NCBI GenBank assembly: GCA_017303635.1
Contig: JAFLCG010000016.1
Location: 88,121-152,120 of the forward strand
DNA from: Anaerolineae bacterium
Lineage (GTDB): Bacteria > Chloroflexota > Anaerolineae > Aggregatilineales > Phototrophicaceae
Length of the DNA: 64,000 nt
Direction: 5' to 3'
Every line of letters begins with the position of its first letter. The stretch's first letter is position 1. Shown here piece after piece: positions 19,867 through 28,311 of this stretch. The translations under genes and the position numbers were made by a program. The notes under the pieces were generated by a model that was not told the origin of the DNA, ran no database searches, and saw nothing but the letters and a program-made list of their open reading frames with translations.

Positions 19867-20181
19867 ATGGCGCGGCAGTTCCAGCGGCGAATCGAAGATT
19901 TTAACTGTGAGCATTGCGGGCAGCCGGTGCAAGGGGATGGTTACACCAACCATTGCCCGGCCTGCCTGTGGAGCAAGCATGTCGATGTCCACCCCGGCGA
20001 CCGGGCAGCGAACTGCGGCGGCCTGATGGAGCCGGTCGGCGCGGAGACGAAGGGTGGGGAGCCAATCATTATCCACCGCTGTCAACGTTGTGGGCATGTC
20101 AAACGCAACCGGGTCGCAGCGGACGATGACCGCGACTTGCTGTTCGACCTGTTGGCGCAGGGTAATCCACTAAGGTTGTGA
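19867..20181 (+). CDS. RNHCP domain protein
   Basis: The 104-residue protein has a double zinc-ribbon layout: NCEHCGQ at residues 13-19, the RNHCP-type box NHCPACLWSKHVD at 28-40, DRAANCGGLMEPV and HRCQRCGHVKRNRVAADDD. This is the short family named for its Arg-Asn-His-Cys-Pro motif (here TNHCP). Probably binds zinc; nucleic acid binding is inferred. The last bases overlap no gene; the next gene is convergent. Confidence 0.85.
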   Translation: MARQFQRRIEDFNCEHCGQPVQGDGYTNHCPACLWSKHVDVHPGDRAANCGGLMEPVGAETKGGEPIIIHRCQRCGHVKRNRVAADDDRDLLFDLLAQGNPLRL

Positions 20182-20219
20182 TGAATAGGACGCGCACGCC
20201 CGTATATCTGCGGTTTCTC

Positions 20220-21305
20220 CTACCGATTCAACAACCACTCCACAATCGGTTTCGGGGTGTAATCGCTTTGCCATATTCCGAAGTGATGCTCAGCGTTATC
20301 GGCACTAGGGCAGGCGGGCGGGATGCAAGTCGCATCCAATGGAAAGTCGAAGGCCGCCCAAATCAGCCACCCTGTCAGGTTGAGTGCCTCGCTCGCCTCC
20401 ACCACCTCACGGATGAGCCGCGCCTGTTCCTCTGGTGTCCGTTGGAACGTGCTATAGCCGAATTCCTGCAGCAGGATCGGCTTCTCTGTTTGCGAACGTA
20501 TCTCAGCCGTGCGCTGCCGCAGACGTTCGGCATCCTCCCAGTGATGGAAGCTGATGAAATCAACATAGGGGGCGGTGTCATGGCTGTAGTGTAACCATCC
20601 TGCCGTGATGAGGTGGTTGCTGTCCAGCGACCTGACCAATGCACTGTTGTCTCGTAGCCAGTTCAGTACCACATCTCGGTTGAAGCGCCCCTGCCCGAAC
20701 GACGCAATCGAGCCATAGTCGATGTCGCCCTCGTTGCGTAAATCCCACGCCAGAATAGCGGGCTCAGCCTGATATCGCTCCACAATGAAGCGGGTCTGCG
20801 CTTGCACATGGACCGGATTGGTGTAAAGCGGAAACACATCGAGGTCAGGCAAATCGTTTAGCGTCATGATTAGGTAGAAGCCCTGCGATGCTGCCGCCTG
20901 AATGATGGTATCTAACCGGGTGAAGGCGTCCACCTTTGGCGTCACTCCGGCGGGCGGGCATTGGAACAGCGCCGCATTCCACAGGAACAGGCGCAGCGTA
21001 TTGAACTCGGCCACCCGCAGTAGAGTCAGTTCGCGTTCGACCTCGCTCAGGTCAGACTGCGTGAGGAAGCGCCGCCAGGGGGATCGTGCCGGGTAGTAAT
21101 TGACACCGCGCACATTCAGCGGCTGGTCGTCCACTGCGAAGCGCCCCTCGCGGAGGGTGACAAAGGTGTTGCGGGTCGAAGGGCTATACGCGGCTAATGC
21201 CTGGCTGGTATCCCCGGTGCAATCGGGTAGGCTAGATGTCGGGGTTACTGCCGGGGTGCAGGCGATCAATAACAACAAGGCGATGATGAATACAGACGGT
21301 CGCAT
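20220..21305 (-). CDS. GH5-like glycoside hydrolase lipoprotein
   Basis: The N terminus (MRPSVFIIALLLLIACTP) is a lipoprotein signal peptide with a Leu-Ile-Ala-Cys lipobox, so the 361-residue protein is probably anchored outside the membrane. The mature part resembles a (beta/alpha)8 cellulase/beta-mannanase: VRGVNYYPARSPW near residue 70, AWDLRNEGD near 183 (Asn-Glu acid/base), FISFHHWED, and LLQEFGYS near 290 (nucleophile Glu). The start ATG abuts the stop of the Uma2 gene (1-nt overlap). Substrate polysaccharide unknown. Confidence 0.8.
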   Translation of the reverse strand: MRPSVFIIALLLLIACTPAVTPTSSLPDCTGDTSQALAAYSPSTRNTFVTLREGRFAVDDQPLNVRGVNYYPARSPWRRFLTQSDLSEVERELTLLRVAEFNTLRLFLWNAALFQCPPAGVTPKVDAFTRLDTIIQAAASQGFYLIMTLNDLPDLDVFPLYTNPVHVQAQTRFIVERYQAEPAILAWDLRNEGDIDYGSIASFGQGRFNRDVVLNWLRDNSALVRSLDSNHLITAGWLHYSHDTAPYVDFISFHHWEDAERLRQRTAEIRSQTEKPILLQEFGYSTFQRTPEEQARLIREVVEASEALNLTGWLIWAAFDFPLDATCIPPACPSADNAEHHFGIWQSDYTPKPIVEWLLNR

Positions 21306-21922
21306 CAGGCCAGCATGGTCTCGATCAACGCGGCGATTTCCCGCGCTTTCGGCAACGGGTCGCGCCAGAGCAGCGCCGGATCAAGCGTGAATGGTTTCAG
21401 GACGGTCGAGTGAAATACTCCATCTACCAGCGGAATAGGCTGATAGACTCCATTGACCAGGTGGAGGAAGCGGCTGGCCCGTTGCAGCGGATCGAGCAAC
21501 CAGTATTCGCTCACGCCGCCGGATTCGTACTCGCTGTATTTGATCTCGTAATCGCGGTATTCGCTTTCTTCCGAGACGATTTCGATCACGATGTCCGCTG
21601 GGCCGGTGGTGATGGTGTTCTTCAGGATGCTGGCGCGGCTCTTGAGGACGATGTGCATATCTGGTTCGCGCCCTCGGCTATCAGGCCGCATCCGCATGAC
21701 GAATGGCGCACGCCGGATGACAGCTTCGCCAGTTTCATCAAGGTATCCGCTGAGCAGCCGATACAAGAACCCGTCGAGGTTATCATGTTCCCGCGAAATC
21801 GGTGACATCTTGATGACGGCTCCATCCACCCATTCGCAATGATCTTCTGCATAGAGGCGCAGGTAATCCTCAAAAGTTACATCCTGCGCGATGATGTGAC
21901 CGTCGGCAACGCGCTCTAACAT
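21305..21922 (-). CDS. Uma2 family (DUF820) nuclease-fold protein 1
   Basis: The 205-residue protein has the Uma2 PD-(D/E)xK-like core: WVDGAVIKMSP, RGREPDMHIVL near residue 108, IVIEIVSEESEYRDYEIKYSEY near 138 (Glu and Lys), and VSEYWLLDP. These proteins have a restriction-endonuclease fold and occur in many copies in Chloroflexota and cyanobacteria; substrate unknown. It overlaps the downstream lipoprotein gene by one base. Confidence 0.88.
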   Translation of the reverse strand: MLERVADGHIIAQDVTFEDYLRLYAEDHCEWVDGAVIKMSPISREHDNLDGFLYRLLSGYLDETGEAVIRRAPFVMRMRPDSRGREPDMHIVLKSRASILKNTITTGPADIVIEIVSEESEYRDYEIKYSEYESGGVSEYWLLDPLQRASRFLHLVNGVYQPIPLVDGVFHSTVLKPFTLDPALLWRDPLPKAREIAALIETMLA

Positions 21923-22002
21923 GGCTTGTGCCTCAACTAATCAACCTGGGTCCATTATAGTACATCGAATGTGATTCAGCCTTCGATTTTTCAAGGTAAT
22001 TG

Positions 22003-22028
22003 AACAGGACGGGTAGCCCCGTCCTGTT
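22003..22028 (-). terminator. rho-independent terminator of the protease gene
   Basis: AACAGGACGGG (22003-22013), loop TAGC, CCCGTCCTGTT (22018-22028): 11-bp perfect stem 24 nt beyond the stop of the leftward protease gene. The T-run on the minus strand is short. Confidence 0.65.
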
Positions 22029-22051
22029 TTGCTGGTTTTACTGGCGAAGCG

Positions 22052-23089
22052 CTAGATTCCCAACTCCGTCAATACAGCGTGACCGGCGCCGAAGTGTGCC
22101 CGCAGATCATTCACGATGCGGTCAATGCGGATGCCCTCGTTGTTCAGCCACATGCCACCGACAAAATCGCCACCAGCATGGTGCAGCGAGACCAGATCCC
22201 AGGCATTGTTGAACACCGGCGAACCCGACGAGCCCCCTTCCGTGTCCGTGGTATACCGCAGCACATTCGGGAAAACGCCAGTGATGGTGTTATCCTGCAG
22301 GGCTACTTCTTTGCGGCGGCCTGCTGGATGCTGGATGATGTTCAGGTGCTGGCCAACTGCAAAGGAGGAAGCGGTGGGCAGGCGGATGATTCCGTACTTG
22401 TTACCAGGGCGCTCCCAACGGATGATGATTGGCTTGATGAGACCTGGCTTTACCGGAGTCAGCGGCAGGTCACCGATGTCATCCAGCACCGATTCCTCAA
22501 AGGTTGCTTCGCTCGACCGGAAAGCCAGACGCAGCTTGGGCTGCATCCGAATGAGGGTATAGTCCAGCGCGGCATTGGTGTGGAAGACCCCAGCGGCATT
22601 GAACTGGAAGGTATCCACTGCTGCCGCCGAGCCATCCAGATTGAACTGGAACATGAATTGGGCTTCGACGGTTGATGCAAAGGCTGCGTTGGGGATGACA
22701 TGGTTGTTGGTCAGGAAGAGATTCGGGGAAACCATGAAGCCACTGGCCCAGGCGGCACCGCTCTTCATCACCACCCGCGCCACTGCCCGTTGCAGGATCG
22801 CGCCTTCTTCAAGAAAGTGAACCGGCAGGAAGTTCGCCGGGCCGACGATACGTTCGATCTCTACGACCTCGGTCAATTGGCGGACTGCTGCCTCAGTTCC
22901 AGCAGGGACGGCGATACCCGGATCAGCGAAGTCGCTGTAATGCCGCTGGATAGGCACTCCGCCGCTTTCATCCACAGCTGGGGCATCTTGTCCACCATAC
23001 CCTTGCAGCACTTCTGCGATCACTTCCGGCGAGAACTGCTCGAGTATCCCCTTCAGTTGCTCCTGATCGGATTTGCTCTGGTTGGACAT
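22052..23089 (-). CDS. trypsin-like serine protease without signal peptide
   Basis: A chymotrypsin-fold (S1/V8-like) peptidase of 345 residues. The triad is visible: His in LFLTNNHVIP near residue 130, Asp in AALDYTLIRM near 177, and Ser in TEGGSSGSPVFN near 291. The N terminus is hydrophilic (MSNQSKSDQEQLKGILEQFSPEVIAEVLQGYGG) with no signal peptide or membrane helix, so the enzyme is probably cytosolic. Cytosolic trypsins of this kind occur as effectors in bacterial conflict systems, but no nucleotide-binding or sensor partner lies next to it. A terminator hairpin follows the stop. Confidence 0.88.
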   Translation of the reverse strand: MSNQSKSDQEQLKGILEQFSPEVIAEVLQGYGGQDAPAVDESGGVPIQRHYSDFADPGIAVPAGTEAAVRQLTEVVEIERIVGPANFLPVHFLEEGAILQRAVARVVMKSGAAWASGFMVSPNLFLTNNHVIPNAAFASTVEAQFMFQFNLDGSAAAVDTFQFNAAGVFHTNAALDYTLIRMQPKLRLAFRSSEATFEESVLDDIGDLPLTPVKPGLIKPIIIRWERPGNKYGIIRLPTASSFAVGQHLNIIQHPAGRRKEVALQDNTITGVFPNVLRYTTDTEGGSSGSPVFNNAWDLVSLHHAGGDFVGGMWLNNEGIRIDRIVNDLRAHFGAGHAVLTELGI

Positions 23090-23157
23090 GGTTGCTTCCT
23101 CCTGTAACGCAATTCGTTATGAATGAAAATGCACGCAGAGGAAAAATGTCTACCAGA

Positions 23158-24721
23158 TCACGGCGCAACCAACTCCCACAGCACGACAGATGCATCGGCT
23201 TCCGTCTCACCAGGGCGGGGAAATATGGCTAGCTGGGAAGCGCGTGTGGTCAAAGCCGTCACATCGACACCGATGAGTGGAGCTGTATCGGTCAGTACAT
23301 AGACGGCACCATGTTCGCGCAGCGACGTATTGATCGCTTCGATACCCGGTGCATCGGTGCAGACCAACCGAATCGCCTGTGCCTCGAAATTGGCGCGCCG
23401 GCAGCTATCCGGGAACATGCTGGCAATCACTGGCACATTTGGGCGTGTGACCCAGTCTCCGAGCGAACGTACCGCTTCACGCAGGCCATAACCGGAGGGA
23501 TGTGCAGCAATATGCTCATAGCGTACATCTGCCGGTAAGGGTAGGTCGGATGGGGTGCCATAGGCGATCAATATGAACGGGGCTATGCCCAGCGCCAACG
23601 CAGCTGCGCCGAACCCCGTTGCCATCCAGCGAGAGGCTCGGTTCCGAATGCGATTGAGTCCCAGCCCTAATCCACTGCCGGCGACCACCATCAGCAGGGG
23701 GCAGCGCGACCACAAAATGTCGTGCCAGCACTTCCCGTCCCAACACCAGAATGATTGCCAGCGGTACTACCGCCCCAATGCTGAGAACCCGTAAGGGCGA
23801 TGTTTTGGGCATCCGTCCCTTGATGGCGTACCACACTCCCAACACCAGGCCAGCAGCCAGCAGCAGTACCCAGGTGATTGAGCCATAGCCTATCAATTGC
23901 AGCCATAACCGTTCGAGGTTGCCCACCAAGGAGGCTTGCCCACCAGTACCACCACCGGCCCCGATCCAGCCGAGCGCGATACTGAAAAAATCGTCTCCGC
24001 GCAGCACCAGATAAGCTAACGGCGGGATCAGGCAGATCACGCCCGCTATACCTGCTGTCAACAACGTTTGCCATCGGTGCTTTGCCGGGGTGACCACCAG
24101 CAGCATCAGCGCCACGGCCAGGGCATAGGGTGCTGCTGTGAACTTGAACATCAGTGCTGCCGCAAAACTCATCCCGACAAACGCAGCAGGGCCGTATCGG
24201 TGTAGGACGGACGCCATGAATGGCGTTCCTGTATTTCCCCTTTGCGCCTTTGCATCTTTGCTGCTTTGCGTTGGCATCTGATGTGCCGCCCACACTGCCA
24301 GCACGACCAGCGCCCCGGCTTCCGCATCGCTGAAGGCCAGTCGTTCGAAGAAGAACAGATAGGGTGTGCCGATCCATAAGGCGGCTGCCAGTACGGCTCC
24401 TCGTTCCCCGACTAGCCGCCGTGCCAGCCCATATCCTGCTGCCAGCCCGATCATCCCGATGAGTATGGTGGGCAGTCGCCCGGCATACAGGGGCGCATGG
24501 CGCGGGTCAAGCAGCGCAATCGGCCAATGATTAATGATTTTGCCATCGCTGATGGCCCAGAAAGGATGCCCGTTCCAGACCTCGACAGCCCGGGTCAGGT
24601 GCAGCCCCTCATCATTGTGCAGGGGTAGCTCCGCCAACCCCGGCAGCCGCGTGAGCAGATAAATCAGCAGGAGGACGACTGGCAATAACCAGCGTTGAAT
24701 TGAAGGGGAGAAAAACATCAA
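23158..24721 (-). pseudogene. glycosyltransferase family 39-like membrane protein, single-base frameshift
   Basis: Two overlapping leftward frames (24721 to about 23700, and about 23700 to 23158) form one protein of about 520 residues. The N part has the GT-C signature LPLHNDEGLHLTRAVEV (Asp-Glu in the first lumenal loop) and many hydrophobic helices; the C part continues with helices and a soluble end. The break is at a GGGGG run at 23697-23701: removing one base joins VVALP to LLMVVAGSG without loss. A sequencing or assembly error or a recent mutation is equally possible. A palindromic repeat (24209-24229) with CTTTGC-rich flank encodes the odd low-similarity stretch SSKDAKAQRGNTGTPF. Confidence 0.75.
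24209..24229. repeat. palindromic repeat inside the glycosyltransferase frame
   Basis: GGACGCCAT (24209-24217), GA, ATGGCGTTCC (24220-24229). Nearly identical to the intergenic palindrome at 53972-53991. It is read in frame within the glycosyltransferase gene, with a CTTTGC-rich stretch (about 24237-24275) beside it. Confidence 0.6.
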
Positions 24722-24766
24722 CCAAGACCCTTCATCGTGGGCAATTAAGCGCGATTATAATCTTCG

Positions 24767-24843
24767 TAGCTGGTAGCTGGTAGCTGGTAGCTGGTAGCTG
24801 GTAGCTGGTAGCTGGTAGCTGGTAGCTGGTAGCTGGTAGCTGG
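24767..24843. repeat. heptanucleotide tandem repeat, 11 copies of TAGCTGG
   Basis: Eleven perfect, uninterrupted copies of the 7-mer TAGCTGG, ending in TA. It lies between the start of the glycosyltransferase gene and the terminator of infA, outside coding sequence. Length variation by slippage is expected. Confidence 0.97.
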
Positions 24844-24849
24844 TAACAA

Positions 24850-24880
24850 AAAAGCTCGTAGTGATTTGCTACGAGCTTTT
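24850..24880 (-). terminator. rho-independent terminator of the rpsU-infA transcript
   Basis: AAAAGCTCGTAG (24850-24861), loop TGATTTG, CTACGAGCTTTT (24869-24880): a perfect 12-bp stem. Read leftwards it is followed by TTG after a T6 run, 24 nt past the infA stop. Confidence 0.88.
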
Positions 24881-24903
24881 AGTCAGCACTCAGCCCTGAC
24901 AGC

Positions 24904-25158
24904 CTAGAGTTCTTCTGGCTCTCCGGAACGGGTGTGATCCTTGTGACGGTACGTGATCCGCCCACGTTTGGGGTCATAGACGCTCATCTCCACCTTCACC
25001 CGGTCGCCGAGCAAAATGCGGATGTAGAATTTACGCATCTTACCGGACAAGTAGGCCAGTATGCGGTGGCCGTTATCCAGTTCGACGAGGAACTGCGTAT
25101 TGGGCAGGGCCTCGACAACCGTACCTTCGACCTCGATCTTATCGTCTGCTTTTGGCAT
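24904..25158 (-). CDS. infA: translation initiation factor IF-1
   Basis: The 84-residue OB-fold protein matches IF-1 end to end: DDKIEVEGTVVEALPNTQFLVELDNGH, ILAYLSGKMRKFYIRILLGDRVKVE and YDPKRGRITYRHK. IF-1 occupies the A site during initiation. The C-terminal tail is about 10 residues longer than in E. coli. It follows rpsU by 21 nt and is closed by a strong terminator. Confidence 0.97.
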   Translation of the reverse strand: MPKADDKIEVEGTVVEALPNTQFLVELDNGHRILAYLSGKMRKFYIRILLGDRVKVEMSVYDPKRGRITYRHKDHTRSGEPEEL

Positions 25159-25179
25159 ATGCCTCCCCGATCCTGCTGT

Positions 25180-25377
25180 TTAGCTGCCGGTCTTGCGTTG
25201 GCGGCGGCGGGCGCGGCGGATGGCCTTCTTTTTCTCGATGCGGCGGAGTTCGCTCTTCGAGATATGCCAGCGCTTGCGGCGCACCGTGCTGAGGATGCCG
25301 CTGTTGGTCACCTTCTTGCGGAAGCGACGCAGCAGGGATTCCTGACTTTCATTCGACTTCAACGTAACTGACGCCAT
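25180..25377 (-). CDS. rpsU: 30S ribosomal protein bS21
   Basis: A 65-residue very basic protein with the bS21 pattern: ESQESLLRRFRKKVTNSGILSTVRRKRWHISKSE followed by KKKAIRRARRRQRK. It binds near the anti-Shine-Dalgarno end of 16S rRNA. It sits between a four-repeat S1 gene and infA on the same strand, with a terminator-like hairpin separating it from S1. Confidence 0.95.
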   Translation of the reverse strand: MASVTLKSNESQESLLRRFRKKVTNSGILSTVRRKRWHISKSELRRIEKKKAIRRARRRQRKTGS

Positions 25378-25449
25378 AGGCCCAATCTGCCCCTTTCTTG
25401 GAACTTAGCGCAACGCGCCATTCATCCGGCGGCACGCCCGTACATAAGA

Positions 25450-25475
25450 CAGGCTCGACCCAACGGGCGAGCCTG
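25450..25475 (-). terminator. hairpin after the S1 gene
   Basis: CAGGCTCG (25450-25457) pairs with CGAGCCTG (25468-25475); inside, CCC and GGG can extend the stem past a bulged A. Read leftwards a TCTTAT tail follows. It may terminate or attenuate transcription between the S1 gene and rpsU. Confidence 0.5.
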
Positions 25476-25537
25476 CATCGATGTTAAGCCTGATGATTGT
25501 ACCGAAGCATTGGCATGAACGCTACGGTAACTTTACC

Positions 25538-26698
25538 TTAAGCCGAGGGTGCTTCAGTCGCTACGGCAGCCTGCTTTTCAGCATGGCGTGCTTTTTCCTC
25601 ATCGGTCACGTCCTTGATGCTCAGGCCCAGGCGCTGGCGTTCCGGCTCAATGCTGATGACGCGCATCAGCAGTCGTTCGCCTTCGTGTACCAGCAGGGTT
25701 GGGTCTGCGGGGACCGGGTCAGCCATCTGGCTGGCATGGAGCAGGGCTTCGATGCCCGGGTCTAGGCTGATGAACGCGCCGAACTGTGCCACGCGGGAAA
25801 CCGTACCTTCGACCAGTTGGCCGACATGGTACATCTCTTCCGCCTGCGCCCAGGGGTTCTTCTGCAGGCGCTTCAGGCTCAGGCCGATGCGCTTGCCTTC
25901 CGTATCCAGCCGCAGCACATACACCTGGACTTCGTCGCCCACGTTCAGCACTTCTTTCGGGTGCTTGACGCGGTGCCAAGCCAATTCGCTGATGTGGATC
26001 AGGCCGTCAGCACCGCCCAGATCGACGAATGCGCCGAAGTCGCGCAGGCCACTGACGCGGCCCGTACGCACATCGCCTTCCTTCAGTTCGCCCAGCAGTT
26101 GTTCCTTGTTGGCTTCACGGCGGCCACGGCTGGCGTCACGCTGGCTGAAGACCAGACGGCGGCGCTTGCGGTTGACCTCGATGACCTTCAGCATCACCGG
26201 GCGGCCCAGTAGCCCACCCATGTAAGTCTTGCGTTCATCTTCGCTGATGCCACGCGGCAGATCGCTGACATGGCTGGCCGGGACGAAACCGCGCAGATTG
26301 CCGAACGGGACGATCAAGCCGCCCTTGTTGACATCGGTGACGATACCTTCCCAGACTTCTTCGGCGGTCATCAGGGCTTCGGCCTTCTTCCAGTCCTCGC
26401 TCTGCTGCGCCTGCGAGACCGACAGCACCAGGTTGCCATCGTCATCTTCCATACGGATGATGATGACATCAATCTCTTGGCCCTGGCTGTAGTGATCGGT
26501 GTTCACCCCCAGGCGTTCAATGTCTTTTTTGCTGACGATGCCATCACGCTTGAGGCCCACATCCACGATCAAGCCCTGGTTATCCACGGCCAGGATCGTG
26601 CCGGTCACGATGTCACCACGTTCTGGGGTTTCCTCGGCGAAGGAGGCCTCCAGCAATGCGGCGAAATCCATATCCAACGAATCAACTGCTGCGGTCAT
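25538..26698 (-). CDS. rpsA: 30S ribosomal protein S1 (four S1 repeats)
   Basis: The 386-residue protein has four S1 repeats starting near residues 25 (RGDIVTGTILAVDNQGLIVD), 112 (VWEGIVTDVNKGGLIVP), 204 (GDVRTGRVSGLRDFGAFVDLG, followed by DGLIHISELAWHRVKHP) and 289 (GQLVEGTVSRVAQFGAF). S1 brings mRNAs to the 30S subunit. Four repeats match the short S1 of many non-proteobacterial phyla. GGAG precedes the ATG by 8 nt. It has a strong promoter about 190 nt upstream and lies ahead of rpsU and infA, which favours it over the copy at 6754 as the true rpsA. The copies share the repeat-3 GLRDFGAFV...ELAWHRV stretch closely. Confidence 0.9.
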   Translation of the reverse strand: MTAAVDSLDMDFAALLEASFAEETPERGDIVTGTILAVDNQGLIVDVGLKRDGIVSKKDIERLGVNTDHYSQGQEIDVIIIRMEDDDGNLVLSVSQAQQSEDWKKAEALMTAEEVWEGIVTDVNKGGLIVPFGNLRGFVPASHVSDLPRGISEDERKTYMGGLLGRPVMLKVIEVNRKRRRLVFSQRDASRGRREANKEQLLGELKEGDVRTGRVSGLRDFGAFVDLGGADGLIHISELAWHRVKHPKEVLNVGDEVQVYVLRLDTEGKRIGLSLKRLQKNPWAQAEEMYHVGQLVEGTVSRVAQFGAFISLDPGIEALLHASQMADPVPADPTLLVHEGERLLMRVISIEPERQRLGLSIKDVTDEEKARHAEKQAAVATEAPSA

Positions 26699-26892
26699 AG
26701 AACGAACTCCAAAATAAAGGACGATATGATCTCTTTAGCAGTCCGGCACGCGAAAATCCGGTCAATACCCATGCTGCGGTATTGCCGGGCGGTCACGCTG
26801 GACTGTATAGGCGATGTTACACCCACGCGGATTCAGTCAGGCGGCAGCCCCGAACGGCGGTCGCGCCCATTCCTTCCTTAAAGATCGGGCGC

Positions 26893-26922
26893 ATTATAGG
26901 TTCATGAGTGTTGATGTGTCAA
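26893..26922 (-). promoter_or_regulatory. promoter of the S1/rpsA gene
   Basis: Read leftwards: TTGACA (26917-26922), an 18-nt spacer, TATAAT (26893-26898). Both hexamers are exact consensus. The -35 lies in the palindrome TTGATGTGTCAA (26911-26922). It leaves a leader of about 190 nt before the S1 start at 26698, long enough for autoregulatory structure. Confidence 0.8.
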
Positions 26923-26968
26923 CGGCGGGGCAGAACGTCAGCACGCCCCAATGTATTGGACGGCACGC

Positions 26969-28126
26969 TTAGCCGATTCGCTCCAGAATATGGGTGACGA
27001 CGGTGGCGGCGGTGCCACCAATATTCTGGGCCATGCCAAGTGTTGCGCCCTGTACCTGATTGGTGCCGGCTTCTCCGCGCAATTGCGTGACCAGATCCAC
27101 CAGTTCATAAGCGCCGGTCGCGCCGACCGGATGCCCGCGACCTTTCAGGCCGCCCATGGTGCTGATGGGGATGCGCCCGGTCGGGCTGATCGCACCATCC
27201 AGTGCCAGGTGCGTGCCTTTCCCGGCCTCAGCAAAGCCGCAGCCTTCCAGACTTAAGGCAGCCATAATGGAAAACGCATCATGTGCTTCAAATACCTGGA
27301 TGTCCTGTGGCTTGATCTTGGCTTGTGCGTAGGCCTTATCCGCGCTCAGCTTGATGGCATCCAGACCGAGCAATGTCCGGCGATCAGCCAGACTGAGGGA
27401 ATCAGTGGCGCTGGCGCTGGCCCGGATGACAATGAGGGGTTTCCCCAGTTCACGAGCCATCTCGAGCGGTGCCAGAATTAAGGATGCCGAACCATCACAG
27501 ATTGGGGAACTATCGTACAGGTTGATGGGGTCGGAGATCATCGGGGCGCGTTTGTACTGTTGCTCCGTGATGGCCTTGCGGTACATGGCATTCGGGTTAT
27601 TCACCGCATTGCAGTGTGCGTTGATGCTAAACCCGGCAAATGCTTCATGTGGCACATTGTATTCGTACATGTAGCGCTGCATCACCAGCGCATTCAATGC
27701 CACAAAGGATGCACCCTGCGAGACTTCATAATCGGCATCCGAGGCGGTCGCCAGCGCCGAAGTCACTGTGCCGGTCGTGGCCTCGGTCATTTTTTCCACA
27801 CCACAGACGGCTGCCACCTCGATCATACCGCTGGCAACAGCTCGCAGGGCCGCTTGAAAGGCTGCTCCGCCAGAGGCACAGGCTGCTTCTACGGTAGTCG
27901 CCTCGATGCCCCGCCAGCCAGCATAATCGGCCAGCAGTGCGCCCAGGTGCGCCTGATCACTCAGTCGGGTAGCCAGCATATTGCTGACAAACAGCGCATC
28001 CGGGCGTTCGATTCCGGCATCAGCCGCCGCTGCCCGCAGCGATTCTGCACCCAGATCACGTAAGCCTTGATCCCATAACTCGCCGATGGGTGTTTGACCA
28101 ATTCCGATGACAGCGATTTCGCGCAT
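26969..28126 (-). CDS. thiolase family protein (SCP2-type acetyl-CoA acetyltransferase)
   Basis: A 385-residue thiolase fold. The nucleophilic Cys is in EAACASGGAAF near residue 82; the second half has VFEAHDAFSIM in place of the usual NEAFA, and GHPVGATGAYELVDL near 345 with the active His. The unusual HDAF and the overall form point to the SCP-2/DitF-like branch, whose members act on branched or steroid acyl-CoAs or as partners of DUF35 proteins. I chose ATG 28126 (AGAGG 5 nt upstream) over the GTG at 28150. No DUF35/OB-fold partner is adjacent, so substrate is open. Confidence 0.87.
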   Translation of the reverse strand: MREIAVIGIGQTPIGELWDQGLRDLGAESLRAAAADAGIERPDALFVSNMLATRLSDQAHLGALLADYAGWRGIEATTVEAACASGGAAFQAALRAVASGMIEVAAVCGVEKMTEATTGTVTSALATASDADYEVSQGASFVALNALVMQRYMYEYNVPHEAFAGFSINAHCNAVNNPNAMYRKAITEQQYKRAPMISDPINLYDSSPICDGSASLILAPLEMARELGKPLIVIRASASATDSLSLADRRTLLGLDAIKLSADKAYAQAKIKPQDIQVFEAHDAFSIMAALSLEGCGFAEAGKGTHLALDGAISPTGRIPISTMGGLKGRGHPVGATGAYELVDLVTQLRGEAGTNQVQGATLGMAQNIGGTAATVVTHILERIG

Positions 28127-28240
28127 GGTTCCCTCTGTGACTGATTTCACAAGCTATTCGCTCAGTATAGGGGGGAAAAGCTCTCAAAAACTCGCAGGTG
28201 GCTCTCGATAGTTCGTTGTAATTGGAATGACGAGCTTGGT

Positions 28241-28270
28241 TTGAGCGATGGCGTACTTCTCCGCTATAAT
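28241..28270 (+). promoter_or_regulatory. promoter of the ketol-acid reductoisomerase gene
   Basis: TTGAGC (28241-28246), 18-nt spacer, TATAAT (28265-28270). With a start about 7 nt downstream, the transcript would include the AAGGA site that supports the GTG start at 28312. Confidence 0.7.
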
Positions 28271-28311
28271 AGTGTCCCTATGTGTTCAAACCCATGACAA
28301 GGAAACTTCCC

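Noticed and set aside
24767..24843. CRISPR-like array
   Set aside because: The units are 7 bp and directly adjacent, with no spacers.
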